NCBI RefSeq assembly: GCF_023161965.1
Contig: NZ_JALNTY010000001.1
Coordinates: 533,501-597,500 of the forward strand
Length of the DNA stretch: 64,000 bases
DNA from: Anaerosoma tenue
GTDB taxonomy: Bacteria > Actinomycetota > Coriobacteriia > Anaerosomatales > Anaerosomataceae
Reading direction: 5' to 3'
Shown: piece after piece, positions 8,808 through 18,067 of the stretch
Layout of the letters: every line of letters starts with the position of its first letter
Position numbering within the stretch: the first letter of the stretch is position 1
Notes under the pieces: model-generated
What the model was told of the DNA's origin: nothing
The model's database searches: none
Seen by the model: only the letters and a program-made list of their open reading frames with translations
Program-made: the position numbers and the translations under genes

Positions 8808-9715
8808 CACGAGTCATCGCCCCCGCCGGCGCCGGTTGAGAGCGCCTCGAGCGCAGTCTCAGCGGCGGCCCGCATGACATCGCGCGGGGTGCGTGACTGC
8901 GCGACCTCGCCGCCGGCCCAGATGTCGATCGCGAGGGCTCCCTGCGCGACCAGCATCCCGAGTCCGCCGATGCCGTGTGCGCCCACCTGAGCGGCAGCTC
9001 GCAGGAGCGGCGTCTCCGGACGCTGATACAGCATGTCGAGCACGACCTGGCCTTCGCGGAGCCATGACGCGGGAACAGGGCTCGGGTCGTCGAGACTCAT
9101 GCCCACCGGCGTCGCGTTCACCACGAGATCGGCGCTGCGCACTGCGTCAGCTGCTGATCCATCCAGGGGATAGGCCGTCGCGGTGGTGCCACGCAGATGG
9201 TTCGAGACCCTCGCGAGCACGGATTCCGCACGCGCGGGATCGCGATTCACCAGCACCACACTGGAGCTTCGCGCAAGGATGAACGCCGTCACCGCGGCGC
9301 CGGCGGCGCCGCCTGCCCCGATTATCGCAACACTCGCCCCAGCCGGATCGAAACCCGCGTCATCCGCCAGCGACTCCAGCATACCGCGCCCATCGGTGTT
9401 GTAGCCGATCAGGCGGCCGTCGACGCAGTGGACCGTATTGACGGCGCCCGCCATCTGCGCGAGGGTCGCCGTCTCGTCGCACAGCTCCAACATCGCCTGC
9501 TTGTACGGCATGGTCACGTTGAAGCCCACGAACGGCAGACGTCTCGCGGCCTCCGTGAACGCGAGCAGGGCGTGTTGGTCGGTTACGCCGAAGGGCAGAC
9601 ACGCCCAGTTGAGGCCGAGCGATTCGTAGGCAGCGTTGTGCATCACGGGCGACAGCGACTGCGCGATCGGCCAGCCGATGACGGCGGTCGGTCGTGTCCG
9701 TCCGTTGATGATCAC
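8807..9715 (-). CDS. aroE: Shikimate dehydrogenase
   Basis: NADP-dependent reduction of 3-dehydroshikimate to shikimate in the chorismate pathway. The 302 residues carry the family motifs in order: SLSPVMHNAAY (20-30), NVTMPYK with catalytic Lys72, GAVNT (90-94), NTDG with catalytic Asp108, the Rossmann loop GAGGAAGA (133-140), NATPVGM, and GLGMLVAQGA. The start is GTG 9715 with GAGAGGTGG just upstream. The C-terminus has a short Gly/Asp tail overlapping the next start. It heads the transcript that continues into the pilus genes, an unusual pairing that probably reflects read-through rather than shared function. Confidence 0.95.
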   Translation of the reverse strand: MIINGRTRPTAVIGWPIAQSLSPVMHNAAYESLGLNWACLPFGVTDQHALLAFTEAARRLPFVGFNVTMPYKQAMLELCDETATLAQMAGAVNTVHCVDGRLIGYNTDGRGMLESLADDAGFDPAGASVAIIGAGGAAGAAVTAFILARSSSVVLVNRDPARAESVLARVSNHLRGTTATAYPLDGSAADAVRSADLVVNATPVGMSLDDPSPVPASWLREGQVVLDMLYQRPETPLLRAAAQVGAHGIGGLGMLVAQGALAIDIWAGGEVAQSRTPRDVMRAAAETALEALSTGAGGGDDS

Positions 9716-9740
9716 GCGCCACCTCTCCCTGTCATCGCCC

Positions 9741-10208
9741 TCAGGCCTCGGGGTTCCTCCCCGCCATTATGCGCTGTTCCAGCCGTCGAAGCACCCGGGT
9801 GTGAGGCAGGTCCACGTGCGTGAGGGGCTCCACCAGGACCGTCACCGCCCCGGCGCAGTTGCCGCCGAGGATATCCGTGAACAGCTGATCGCCGATCATC
9901 GCACACGCACCCGGCTCCGAGCCGAGCAGTCTCATAGCCCTGCGTATGCCGAATGGCAAGGGCTTGCCCGCCTTGGGCACCACGGGGAAGCCGAGCGCCG
10001 CGGCCCGCTCGTGGACGTCATCGTGCCAGTTGTTGGAGACGAAACAGACTGAGAACCCCCGACCGGGCAACGTAGCGAGCCAGTCACGGATCTCAGGCAC
10101 CACGGTGGTCGAATGATGTGGCGAAACGGTGTTGTCGAGATCGAGCAACAGCGAATCGACACCGGTGGCCTTGAGCGCGTCGAGATCGATCGCGCACACG
10201 CCGGTCAC
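9741..10208 (-). CDS. YqeG-family HAD phosphatase
   Basis: 155 residues from GTG 10208. It is a HAD IIIA phosphatase with nucleophile motif LLLDLDNTVSP (Asp23 and Asp25), motif II CFVSNNW, and motif III around VVPKAGKPLPFG plus MIGDQLFTDILGGN. YqeG proteins resemble PGP phosphatases of lipid metabolism, though substrates in bacteria are mostly unproven. The start is uncertain: seven codons upstream, in frame, a CTG at 10229 follows AAGGAG with eight bases' spacing and would add LFRPDHY, which resembles the usual YqeG N-terminus, whereas GTG 10208 has no visible ribosome binding site. The upstream TPR gene ends 33 bases before. Confidence 0.88.
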   Translation of the reverse strand: MTGVCAIDLDALKATGVDSLLLDLDNTVSPHHSTTVVPEIRDWLATLPGRGFSVCFVSNNWHDDVHERAAALGFPVVPKAGKPLPFGIRRAMRLLGSEPGACAMIGDQLFTDILGGNCAGAVTVLVEPLTHVDLPHTRVLRRLEQRIMAGRNPEA

Positions 10209-10241
10209 GTAGTGGTCGGGTCTGAACAGCGCGCTCGCTCC

Positions 10242-10928
10242 TTAGTGGTCCGGGACTCCGTCGTGGTCATGGTCGTGGTCCTCATGGGACAGCTCGTCAC
10301 CCAACTCCTCGTCGAGACGCTCGAGCCGGTCCTGCACGAGCGCATCGAGGTCGTCCCTGTCCGCCTGCCGGAAGATGTCCCCCAGCAGCGGGTACCACTG
10401 GTGCTGCTGGATCCCGTCAAGCCACTCGATGTCATCTTTCAGGACACGCTCGGCGATGACCACCGCCGTGTCGAGGCCCTCTCCGTAGAGATACTCCATC
10501 TGGGCGAGGTTCGACAGGAGAAGACCCGCGCGAGGGTTCGCTTCCACGCCTCTCTCGGCCATCACCAGGGCTTCTTCCACCCGGCCGTTGTCAGCGAGGA
10601 TCCACGAACCCACGGAGTAGGCCTGCTCCTGATGAGGGTCCAGCGCTATCACCAGGCTGATCGTGCTCAGCATGTAGCGCTGCTCACCGATAGGGATCTC
10701 CGAGTAGTAGCCGTGCATGACCGGGTGCAAACGGTTCCACAGGGCGGCGGCCGCATAGGTCTTGATCCCGGTGAGGTACGACGACGCGGCGCGCCCGACC
10801 GCCTCGTTGGTCTCGGCTCCCGACGCCTCGGGCACGAGCGAGTCGGCCATCGCCTGACCGCCGAGCACGAGCGCCAGGCACACCGCCGCGACCACGATGT
10901 AGCGCTGCAGGTCGCGCATCGGACTCAC
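10242..10928 (-). CDS. Membrane-anchored TPR protein with acidic His/Asp tail
   Basis: 228 residues from GTG 10928, which overlaps the permease stop as GTGA and has GAAGGGA upstream; ATG 10919 is the alternative. An N-terminal hydrophobic segment (YIVVAAVCLALVLGGQAMA) is a signal anchor or cleavable signal. The rest is helical with TPR-like repeats (LVIALDPHQEQAYSVGSWIL; VEEALVMAERGVEANP). The end is SHEDHDHDHDGVPDH, containing a DxDxDG calcium-loop-like motif. It follows an ABC ATPase and permease in an overlapping operon, so it probably works with that exporter outside the membrane. No specific function is recognised. Confidence 0.75.
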   Translation of the reverse strand: MSPMRDLQRYIVVAAVCLALVLGGQAMADSLVPEASGAETNEAVGRAASSYLTGIKTYAAAALWNRLHPVMHGYYSEIPIGEQRYMLSTISLVIALDPHQEQAYSVGSWILADNGRVEEALVMAERGVEANPRAGLLLSNLAQMEYLYGEGLDTAVVIAERVLKDDIEWLDGIQQHQWYPLLGDIFRQADRDDLDALVQDRLERLDEELGDELSHEDHDHDHDGVPDH

Positions 10929-11662
10929 AGGTCCCTTCGGGAGAAGAGCGCCACCCCGACCGCGAGAGCCAGCCCGGCGAAACCCGCGAACACGGCCAGC
11001 ATGCTCGCGACATACAGCGCGGGCACCCCGGACCCGTGGGCGACGGGATTGACCACGTTGAACGCGTCCAGCGACGGATAGAAGGGCCGAAGAGCGAGCG
11101 CCCCCTCCCCGCCGAGGAGCGTGGAGCGGGAGTGCCCGATGAACAGCATTGCCAGGCTCGCCGTGACCACCACGACCGGGCCTGTGATCGCCGAGACCGC
11201 CACCGCGAACGCGGCTATGACGCCCATCTCCAGCCAGACGGCCAGGGCCCCCTGCCATAACTGCCACATCGCGTCACCGTACCTCAGCACGGCGATGACC
11301 TGCTCCACGGCGGTGAAAACCGCTATGGCGCCGCCCGTCACCACGAAGACGCCCAGCCATGAGCCGACCAGGTATTCCCACCTGCCGACTCCTTTCGAGA
11401 TCACGTTGTAGACGGTCCTGTGCTCTACCTCCGAGGGGACGCGGTTCGCGGCGAGCGACAGCGAGAGCACCAGCGCGGTGGCGAACGACAATGCGAGCGC
11501 CACCTCCCGGTAGACCGCGTCCTCCACACCCAGCCCGTAGCTGGGCAGCGACGGTATGGCCATCGCGAGCAGCGCGGCGAACACGAACACGATGTACACG
11601 ACCTTGCGTCTGAGGCTGTCCGCCACCACGCCCCTGGCGATCGTCCAGATCCGGGACATCAT
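10925..11662 (-). CDS. ABC-2 type transporter permease
   Basis: 245 residues with about six hydrophobic helices, the layout of ABC-2/NosY-type permeases. The opening SRIWTIARGVVADSLRRKVV is typical: a short cytoplasmic helix before the first membrane span. An EHRTVYNVISKGVGRWEYLVG segment corresponds to the coupling region. ATG 11662 overlaps the ATPase stop as ATGA. With the adjacent ATPase it should form an exporter; the substrate cannot be read from sequence. Confidence 0.85.
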   Translation of the reverse strand: MMSRIWTIARGVVADSLRRKVVYIVFVFAALLAMAIPSLPSYGLGVEDAVYREVALALSFATALVLSLSLAANRVPSEVEHRTVYNVISKGVGRWEYLVGSWLGVFVVTGGAIAVFTAVEQVIAVLRYGDAMWQLWQGALAVWLEMGVIAAFAVAVSAITGPVVVVTASLAMLFIGHSRSTLLGGEGALALRPFYPSLDAFNVVNPVAHGSGVPALYVASMLAVFAGFAGLALAVGVALFSRRDL

Positions 11663-12612
11663 CGTGACCCCACCTCCCCGGCCGAACGTGTGAGCAGCCT
11701 GGCGAAGTAGTCCTCCAGCGAGTCCCGCACGGGCGAGACCGACACGATGACGCCGCCTGCATCGTCGATCGCGTCGACCACAGCACGGACGGACTCGTCC
11801 GGGACCGAGAACACCGACACACCACCGGAAACGGCTACGTCTTCGGCCAGGTCACGCACCTCGGGCGGGAGTCCCGCCTCCAGGCCGCGCACGCGTATCG
11901 ACGTACGCCCCTCCACGTTCAGGAGCGCATCCAGTTGGCCTTCGGCCGCGACGACGCCCGCATTCATGATGGTGACCTCATCGCACACCGCCTCGACCTC
12001 GGAGAGCTGATGTGAGGACAGCAGGACGGTGACGCCCCCGCCGCGCAGTTCGAGCATGAGGTTTCGGATGTCACGCTGGCCGACCGGGTCGAGACCGGAC
12101 GCGGGTTCGTCCAGCACCACCACCGCCGGGTCGTTGATGAGCGCCTGCGCGATCCCCAGCCGTTGCAGCATGCCCCGCGAGAACGCGTCGAGCGTGGTCT
12201 TCTCGCGACCCTGCAATCCCACGCGCTCCATCAGCCGGGACGTCCGCTCGACGATCTCATCCCGCGGCACCCCGGCAAGCTGCGCATACAGCCTGAGCGC
12301 CTGGTCGGCTCGCAGATGCTGCGGGAAGTACGGCTGCTCGGGCATGAACCCGACACGGCGGCGCCCCTGCGGATGCGTGGAGTCCTCGCCAAGGATGCGG
12401 AACTCCCCAGCACTCGGCTTCACCAGGCCTAGCAGCATCTTGATGGTCGTGGTCTTGCCAGCGCCGTTAGGACCGAGCAGACCGTGGATAGTGCCTGGCG
12501 CGACGGCGATATCCACACCACGCACCGCGTCGCGCTCGGGCGCGCCCACTATCGGTTTGTATCGCTTGCGAGCGCCTGTGATACGTATGGCCGATGTGCT
12601 CACGACATCCAT
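11659..12612 (-). CDS. ABC transporter ATP-binding protein
   Basis: 317 residues. Walker A is GPNGAGKTT (47-55), the Q-loop is MPEQPYF near 90, and Walker B is VVVLDEPASGLDP (164-176) followed by the H-loop SSHQLSE. The signature reads FSRGM rather than the usual LSGGQ, a variant seen in the NosF/CcmA-like branch. About 80 residues follow the H-loop as a C-terminal regulatory domain. It begins five bases after the mltG stop and overlaps the permease gene. Energises the exporter at 10925-11662. Confidence 0.9.
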   Translation of the reverse strand: MDVVSTSAIRITGARKRYKPIVGAPERDAVRGVDIAVAPGTIHGLLGPNGAGKTTTIKMLLGLVKPSAGEFRILGEDSTHPQGRRRVGFMPEQPYFPQHLRADQALRLYAQLAGVPRDEIVERTSRLMERVGLQGREKTTLDAFSRGMLQRLGIAQALINDPAVVVLDEPASGLDPVGQRDIRNLMLELRGGGVTVLLSSHQLSEVEAVCDEVTIMNAGVVAAEGQLDALLNVEGRTSIRVRGLEAGLPPEVRDLAEDVAVSGGVSVFSVPDESVRAVVDAIDDAGGVIVSVSPVRDSLEDYFARLLTRSAGEVGSR

Positions 12613-12617
12613 GACGT

Positions 12618-13745
12618 TCAGGGGGTCACCTCTCTCGACTTCTCCTTGGCTTCAAGGAACTCCTCATACGTCTCCGTGAAGGTATGCGCTCCGTCCGCGC
12701 TCGTGAGGACGTAGTACAGGTACCCGGTCTCGGCAGGCGAGGTGGCGGCCTCCAGCGCCGCCAGGCCCGGGCTCGCTATCGGCCCCGGCGGCAGACCGTC
12801 GTACTTGTACGTGTTGTACGGACTGTCGACCTCAAGGTCCTTGTTCAACAGCCGGGGCCGGTTCTCCTTGATGACGTACTCGATGGTCGCGTCGATCTCA
12901 AGACGCATCCCTCTGGCGAGACGGTTGTATATGACCGAGGAGACAAGCGGCCGCTCATCGGCGAGACGTGCCTCCCGCTCCACCATGGACGCAAGTGTGA
13001 CCACCTCATGCGATGTGAGCCCCGCCTCCTCGGCGTATGAGAGGTCGAGGGTGGCGAACTGCTCGGCGAACTGGTCGAGCATCAGGATGATCACGTCCTG
13101 CGCGGTGGAGCCCTCGGCGATGCGGTAGGTCTCCGGGAAGAGGTAACCCTCCAGGGACCCCTGGAAGCCGTCGCTCACGAACGGATACTCCTGCTCGAAG
13201 GATGGGGCACCGCCCAGGCCGAGCTCTGCGATCTCGTCTGCGGAGATCCCCGTCTCCGCACCGATCCGCTCCGCGATCTGCTCCACCGTGAACCCCTCCG
13301 GGATGGTCACCGTCGTGTAGGCGACCGGTGGCCCGGCCACCAGCGTGTCCACCACCTCGTCGTACGCCATGCCCGTGATCAGGTCGTAGACCCCCGGCCG
13401 CAGCTCACTGTCGACCCCGTCCAGCCTGGCACGCAAACGGAACATGGCCGCGTTCCCGATCACCCCGGTGTCCGCGAGTATCGACGCGATGGTGGCCGTA
13501 TCCGCCCCGTCCGGGATCTCCACCTGCACAGGCTCGCCCGCGACCACGTCGGCCTGGGGGGCGAACAGGACACGCCACACGCCGTACGAAGGAACGCACA
13601 CCAGGAGAGCCGCGACCACGAGGATGACGACCGCCGCCAACGCCCGGCGGCGAGAGCCCGCGTCGGCCGAGTGCACCCCGCGCGCCGAGAACCGGCGCGC
13701 AAAGCCCGCCGACCCCCGCCCCGAGTGTTCGCGCCGACCGCTCAT
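12618..13745 (-). CDS. mltG: Endolytic murein transglycosylase MltG
   Basis: Cuts nascent peptidoglycan strands at the membrane and so sets glycan chain length. 375 residues from ATG 13745, which overlaps the ruvX stop as ATGA. A basic cytoplasmic N-terminus is followed by one membrane helix (ALAAVVILVVAALLVCVPSYGV), a LysM-like subdomain (VQVEIPDGADTATIASILAD) and the YceG domain. The catalytic-region motif VVTLASMVEREA contains the conserved Glu, followed by VIYNRLARGMRLEIDAT, SPYNTYKYDGLPPGPI and YLYYV. Pairing with ruvX is a common arrangement. Intact. Confidence 0.93.
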   Translation of the reverse strand: MSGRREHSGRGSAGFARRFSARGVHSADAGSRRRALAAVVILVVAALLVCVPSYGVWRVLFAPQADVVAGEPVQVEIPDGADTATIASILADTGVIGNAAMFRLRARLDGVDSELRPGVYDLITGMAYDEVVDTLVAGPPVAYTTVTIPEGFTVEQIAERIGAETGISADEIAELGLGGAPSFEQEYPFVSDGFQGSLEGYLFPETYRIAEGSTAQDVIILMLDQFAEQFATLDLSYAEEAGLTSHEVVTLASMVEREARLADERPLVSSVIYNRLARGMRLEIDATIEYVIKENRPRLLNKDLEVDSPYNTYKYDGLPPGPIASPGLAALEAATSPAETGYLYYVLTSADGAHTFTETYEEFLEAKEKSREVTP

Positions 13746-14173
13746 CCTGACTCCTGTGACCCGTTCCGTCGGCCATCGAGCCAACTTTGCAGCAGGAGCG
13801 CGGCCGCCACCTTGTCCACGGAGCCTCGCTGCTCCTTCTCGCTGAGGCCGGACGCCGACATCATGCGCCGAGCCTCGGCGCTTGAGAGGCGCTCATCGGC
13901 ATAGGCGAGCGGCACCCCCACGGCCCCCGCGAGCCGCTCGGCCGTCGCCTGCACGGCTTCAGCCTGGGGTCCGGTCTCGCCCGAGAGCGACAGCGGAAGC
14001 CCCACCACCAGGCACTCCGGCTCGTAGTCTTCCACGAGACGGGCGAGCGGGCCGATGTCCGAGGCAAGCGAACGGCCGTCAAGCACCGTGAGGGGCGATG
14101 CCACGCTGCCCGATGGATCCGACACGGCGACGCCGATGCGGACCGATCCGATGTCCAAGCCGAGAGCGCGCAT
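13742..14173 (-). CDS. ruvX: Putative pre-16S rRNA nuclease / Holliday junction resolvase-like RuvX (YqgF)
   Basis: 143 residues from ATG 14173, the start that gives the canonical MRALGLDIGSVRIGVAVSDP; a longer open frame overlaps alaS and is not supported. RNase H-like fold with acidic residues at Asp7, in the strand VVGLPLSLSGE, and near VDKVAAALLLQSWLD. YqgF trims the 5' end of 16S rRNA in E. coli and resembles RuvC resolvases. It lies four bases after the alaS stop and overlaps mltG, the alaS-ruvX-mltG order seen in many Gram-positives. Confidence 0.92.
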   Translation of the reverse strand: MRALGLDIGSVRIGVAVSDPSGSVASPLTVLDGRSLASDIGPLARLVEDYEPECLVVGLPLSLSGETGPQAEAVQATAERLAGAVGVPLAYADERLSSAEARRMMSASGLSEKEQRGSVDKVAAALLLQSWLDGRRNGSQESG

Positions 14174-14177
14174 GCGT

Positions 14178-16805
14178 TTACCCGACGCCGAGCGCAGAAC
14201 GGGCCTCGGAGAGCGCCGCCTCGATGCCCGAGGCGTCCTTGCCACCCGCCTGCGCCATCTCGCGACGTCCGCCGCCGCCGCCCTTGATCCGTGGTGCGAT
14301 GGCTTTGATGAGCGACCCCGCGTCGAATCCCGCCTCCACTGCTCCCGGCGTGCCGGCTGCCAGCAGGAGGGGTGCACCGGACTCGGGATCCTTCGATGCG
14401 ATCACTGCCGCCGCCGAGTCGCCCAACCGCGTACGTACGACGTCCCAGACACCGCGCATCTCTGCCGCGGTGATGTCGGGGACCTGCGCGATCACCACGG
14501 GGTAGCCCGCGTCAAGGGCGCCCTCGGCAAGCGATGCGGGATCGAAGCCCGACAAGTGGCTCTTCGCGCGCTGCGCGGCGTTCTCCAGGTCCTTCACACG
14601 CTTCACGAGCGCTCCGGCCCGCTCGGCCACGTCGAACCTGCCCACCTTGAGGACGGACGCCGCTTCGCCGAGCTCGGCCTCGACGCGATCGGTGTACGCC
14701 AGAGCGTCGAAACTCGTCACCGCCTCGATGCGGCGGAGGTTGGCTCCCACACTGCCTTCGGAGACGATCTTCAGCAGGCCGATCTCGCTCGACCAGGCCA
14801 CATGCGTGCCGCCGCAGAGCTCCTTGCTGAAGTTGCCGACCTCGAGCACGCGGACGATCTCGCCGTACTTCTCACCGAAGAGCGCCGTCACACCCATCTC
14901 ACGCGCGGTGGCGAGCGAGGTCTCGTAGTTGAGGACCTGGTGGTTCTCCATGATCTTGTGGTTCGCCATCTCCTCGATTCGGTGCAACTGCTCCGCCGAG
15001 ATCGCCTCGAAGTGCGTGAAGTCGAAGCGCAGCCGTTCGGGCGCCACGAGCGACCCCGACTGCCGGACGTGATCGCCCAGGATGCGGCGCAGCGCCCAGT
15101 GCAGGATGTGTGTCGCCGTATGGTTGCGGCGGATGCGCTCGCGGCGCATCACGTCTATGGCGGCATGCACCGTGTCACCGACCGAGATGCCGCCCGCCTC
15201 CAATATCCCGACATGGGCGACGAGCCCCGGTACCGCGAATCGGGTATCGGACACCGCGAAGCGCGTATCGTCGGCCGACAGCACTCCGGTGTCGCCTACC
15301 TGGCCACCCTGCTCGGCGTAGAAGGGGGTCGCCGCAAGCACGACCTCGCCCTCCTGTCCCGCCTCGATCCGCTCCACGGAGGTGCCGCCCACCACGATGC
15401 CCACGACCGTGCTCTCCGCCTCGTCTGCACCATAGCCGAGGAACTCGGTGGCCCCGGCCGTCCGGGCCATCTCATCGAACGCGCTCCCGAAAGACCACGA
15501 CTCGTCCTTCACCGCGGCGCGCCCGCGTTCGCGCTGGGCCTCCATGGCGGCCTCGAATGCCTCGTGGTCCACCTCGAGGCCCGACTCCGCGGCGATCTCC
15601 GAGGTCAGTTCATACGGGAAACCGTACGTGTCGTGCAGCGTGAACGCCTCGGTGCCGTCGAGCACGGTCTCGCCCCCCACATGCGCCCGCTCCATGGCCT
15701 CGGTCAGGAACGCGAGTCCCTGGCGGAGCGTCGCGCTGAACCGCTCCTCCTCCGAGGCGACGATACCCCGGATGAGTTCGGCGTTGTCCACGAGCTCGGG
15801 GTAAGGCGTACCCCATCGCCCGATGACCGTGTCGATGAGCTGCACCATGAACGCGTCGTCCACGCCGAGCAAGCGACCGTGCCTGATCGCCCGCCGGAGC
15901 AGACGCCTGAGCACGTATCCCCGCCCCTCGTTGGATGGCAGCACGCCGTCGGCGATGAGGAACGCCACTGCGCGTGCGTGGTCCGCGAGGATCCGGAGCG
16001 ACACGTCGGTCTTCTCGGCCGCCCCGAGCGAGACGCCAGAGAGGCCCTCGCCCACGGCAACCAACACGCGGAGGTCGTCGGTCTCGAAGTTGGTGTGGAC
16101 CCCCTGCATGATGGCAGCGACGCGCTCGAGACCCATGCCGGTGTCGATGTTCTTCTTGGGAAGCGGTTCGAGCGTGCCGTCGTCCTGGCGGTCGTACTGC
16201 ATGAACACGAGATTCCAGTACTCCACGAACCGGTCGCAGTCGCAGCCGGGCGCGCAGGTGTCGAGCCCGCACCCCACCTCGGGACCCTGGTCGTAGTAGA
16301 GCTCCGAGCACGGACCGCACGGACCGGTGGGTCCGGCGGACCAGAAGTTGTCCTTGGCGCCCATGCGCACGATGCGGTCCTGCGGGACGCCGACCTCGTC
16401 GCGCCACACGGCCTCCGCCTCGTCGTCATCCTCGTAGATCGAGAACCACAACCGGTCCGGATCCATCCCGAGGACGTCGGTGGAGTACTCGTACGCCCAC
16501 GCGCACGCCTCGCTCTTGAAGTAGTCGCCGAAGCTGAAGTTGCCGAGCATCTCGAAGAAGCTGTGGTGGCGCCCCGTAGTGCCGATGATGTCGATGTCGG
16601 TGGTGCGCGCACACTTCTGGCACGTCGTGGCGCGTGTCACGCCGATGTCGCGCGCGCCGAGGAAGACCGGCTTGAACTGCACCATGCCGGCAGAGGTGAG
16701 CAGCAGCGACGGGTCGTCCGGCACCAGCGAGGATGAGGGCAGCCGCTTGGCGCCCTTGCTCTCGAAGAACGACAGGAAACTCTCTCGGATATCGGCTGAC
16801 TTCAC
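14178..16805 (-). CDS. alaS: Alanyl-tRNA synthetase
   Basis: Charges tRNA-Ala and clears mischarged Ser/Gly. 875 residues from GTG 16805, with GAGGAGAG seven bases upstream; upstream in-frame sequence is not protein-like. Class II core at the N-terminus (IRESFLSFFESKGAKRLPSS, VFLGARDIGVTRATTCQKC, HHSFFEMLGNFSFGDYFK), then the tRNA recognition and editing domain with zinc ligands (NHTATHILHWALRRILGDHV, CGGTHV), an oligomerisation coiled region (VLKVGRFDVAERAGALVKRV) and the C-Ala domain ending in GGGGGRREMAQAGG. No T-box fits in the 31-base gap upstream. Complete. Confidence 0.97.
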   Translation of the reverse strand: MKSADIRESFLSFFESKGAKRLPSSSLVPDDPSLLLTSAGMVQFKPVFLGARDIGVTRATTCQKCARTTDIDIIGTTGRHHSFFEMLGNFSFGDYFKSEACAWAYEYSTDVLGMDPDRLWFSIYEDDDEAEAVWRDEVGVPQDRIVRMGAKDNFWSAGPTGPCGPCSELYYDQGPEVGCGLDTCAPGCDCDRFVEYWNLVFMQYDRQDDGTLEPLPKKNIDTGMGLERVAAIMQGVHTNFETDDLRVLVAVGEGLSGVSLGAAEKTDVSLRILADHARAVAFLIADGVLPSNEGRGYVLRRLLRRAIRHGRLLGVDDAFMVQLIDTVIGRWGTPYPELVDNAELIRGIVASEEERFSATLRQGLAFLTEAMERAHVGGETVLDGTEAFTLHDTYGFPYELTSEIAAESGLEVDHEAFEAAMEAQRERGRAAVKDESWSFGSAFDEMARTAGATEFLGYGADEAESTVVGIVVGGTSVERIEAGQEGEVVLAATPFYAEQGGQVGDTGVLSADDTRFAVSDTRFAVPGLVAHVGILEAGGISVGDTVHAAIDVMRRERIRRNHTATHILHWALRRILGDHVRQSGSLVAPERLRFDFTHFEAISAEQLHRIEEMANHKIMENHQVLNYETSLATAREMGVTALFGEKYGEIVRVLEVGNFSKELCGGTHVAWSSEIGLLKIVSEGSVGANLRRIEAVTSFDALAYTDRVEAELGEAASVLKVGRFDVAERAGALVKRVKDLENAAQRAKSHLSGFDPASLAEGALDAGYPVVIAQVPDITAAEMRGVWDVVRTRLGDSAAAVIASKDPESGAPLLLAAGTPGAVEAGFDAGSLIKAIAPRIKGGGGGRREMAQAGGKDASGIEAALSEARSALGVG

Positions 16806-16836
16806 GTGGATGCTCTCCTCGGGTGCGCTCGCATGT

Positions 16837-18066
16837 TCAGGTACGGTCGGACTCTCCGGCCGCGCCGGTCTTGTCCTGGTCGGCAGTGCGGACCTGGTCC
16901 TCCGGTGGCGTGTCCTCGCATTCGCACTCGTCTTCGGACGCCTCGGAAGACGCACGGAAGAGCGCTCCGCCCTCCGACGTCAGCTTCGAGTCGGTGTACT
17001 TCTCGAAGTAGTAGACGAACAAGCCCTTGCCGATGGCGGCCACAGGGATCGAGAGCAGCAGGCCCGCGAATCCGAACAGGGTGGCCCCCGCAAGCAGCGA
17101 GAATATCACCAGCAACGGGTGCAGGTCGACCTGCTCGGACATCACGCGCGGCTGCACGAAGTACTCGGTCACCTGCTGGGCGCCAAGACAGATCGCCACG
17201 GCTCCCACTATGTGCAGGGGGCTCACGAACGCCGCGGCGATACCCGCGATGATCGCGGTGAGCGCCGGGCCGATCCACGGTATGAAGTTGAGTACCGTGG
17301 CTAGCAGGCCGATGACGAGCGAATACGGCACTCCGATGAGCCACAGGCCGATCGTGACGATCACGCCCGTGACGAGCGAGATGGTGAACATCCCGCGGAG
17401 GTAGCCGCCGAGCACGCGGGAGACCGTCCGCGTGACCACGGCTGCCTCATCGTGGCCCTTCGGACCGGCGAGCATGATGATCTCCCGGTTGATCGCGGGG
17501 AGGTCCTTCAGGATCCAGAAGCCCACAACGAGCGACAGGACAGTGGTGACGAGCAGCGACACGGCCGACCCGCCGACACTGAAGATCTCCCGGGCAAGCA
17601 CGCTCGACCACTCGGCGGACTGTCGCGTGATCGTGTCCTGGAGGTTGGCCAACGCGTCTTCGACCCAGGGCGGCATGACGAGGGCCTGATACCTGTCCTG
17701 CAGGTCCAGGAAGAGGGTCGTGGCTCGCTCGTAGTACCCCGGGAACGCTTCCACGAACTCGCGCACCTGCTCCACGAGGGCCGGGATGAGGAATCCGAGC
17801 ATGACGCCCAGAACGGCGAAACTCACGAGGTAGCAGATGCCGACGGCCAGACCGCGCTTGACCCCGCGCCGCTCCATGGCCGCCACCGGACCCCTGAAGA
17901 TGAAGACGATCACGATCGCGAGCAGGAAGGGCACGAGCGCCGTGGACACCTTGCCGAGGATCCACCCCGCCGCGTACAGCAGGATGCCGATGCCCACCAG
18001 CGACCATGTGACCGTGAACACCCGCGACCAGCGGTCCTTGGACTCGCGGCGCAACAGCGGTGCCAT
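16837..18066 (-). CDS. AI-2E family transporter
   Basis: 409 residues with about eight membrane helices in the AI-2E (TqsA/YdiK) pattern: paired N-terminal helices (LLYAAGWILGKVSTALVPFL), a long amphipathic loop (residues about 95-160), and the conserved inner motif GPALTAIIAGIAAAFVSPL. The tail is acidic with a Cys-containing stretch (EDECECEDT). The family includes Na+/H+ antiporters and small-molecule exporters, and the substrate cannot be inferred here. ATG 18066 lies one base after the sigma factor stop with GAGGAGG upstream, so it is coupled to sigB/rsbW and may be stress-regulated with them. Confidence 0.87.
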   Translation of the reverse strand: MAPLLRRESKDRWSRVFTVTWSLVGIGILLYAAGWILGKVSTALVPFLLAIVIVFIFRGPVAAMERRGVKRGLAVGICYLVSFAVLGVMLGFLIPALVEQVREFVEAFPGYYERATTLFLDLQDRYQALVMPPWVEDALANLQDTITRQSAEWSSVLAREIFSVGGSAVSLLVTTVLSLVVGFWILKDLPAINREIIMLAGPKGHDEAAVVTRTVSRVLGGYLRGMFTISLVTGVIVTIGLWLIGVPYSLVIGLLATVLNFIPWIGPALTAIIAGIAAAFVSPLHIVGAVAICLGAQQVTEYFVQPRVMSEQVDLHPLLVIFSLLAGATLFGFAGLLLSIPVAAIGKGLFVYYFEKYTDSKLTSEGGALFRASSEASEDECECEDTPPEDQVRTADQDKTGAAGESDRT

Positions 18067-18067
18067 C

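Noticed and set aside
7137..8990. Long plus-strand open frame opposite the second pilB
   Set aside because: Antisense shadow of a strongly identified ATPase, with no recognisable domain.
14055..16736. Very long open frame on the plus strand opposite alaS
   Set aside because: It is antisense to a clearly identified synthetase, is Arg/His-rich with no domain, and arises from the high GC content.
16806..16836. T-box leader before alaS
   Set aside because: The 31-base gap is too short, and hisS and aspS likewise lack room.
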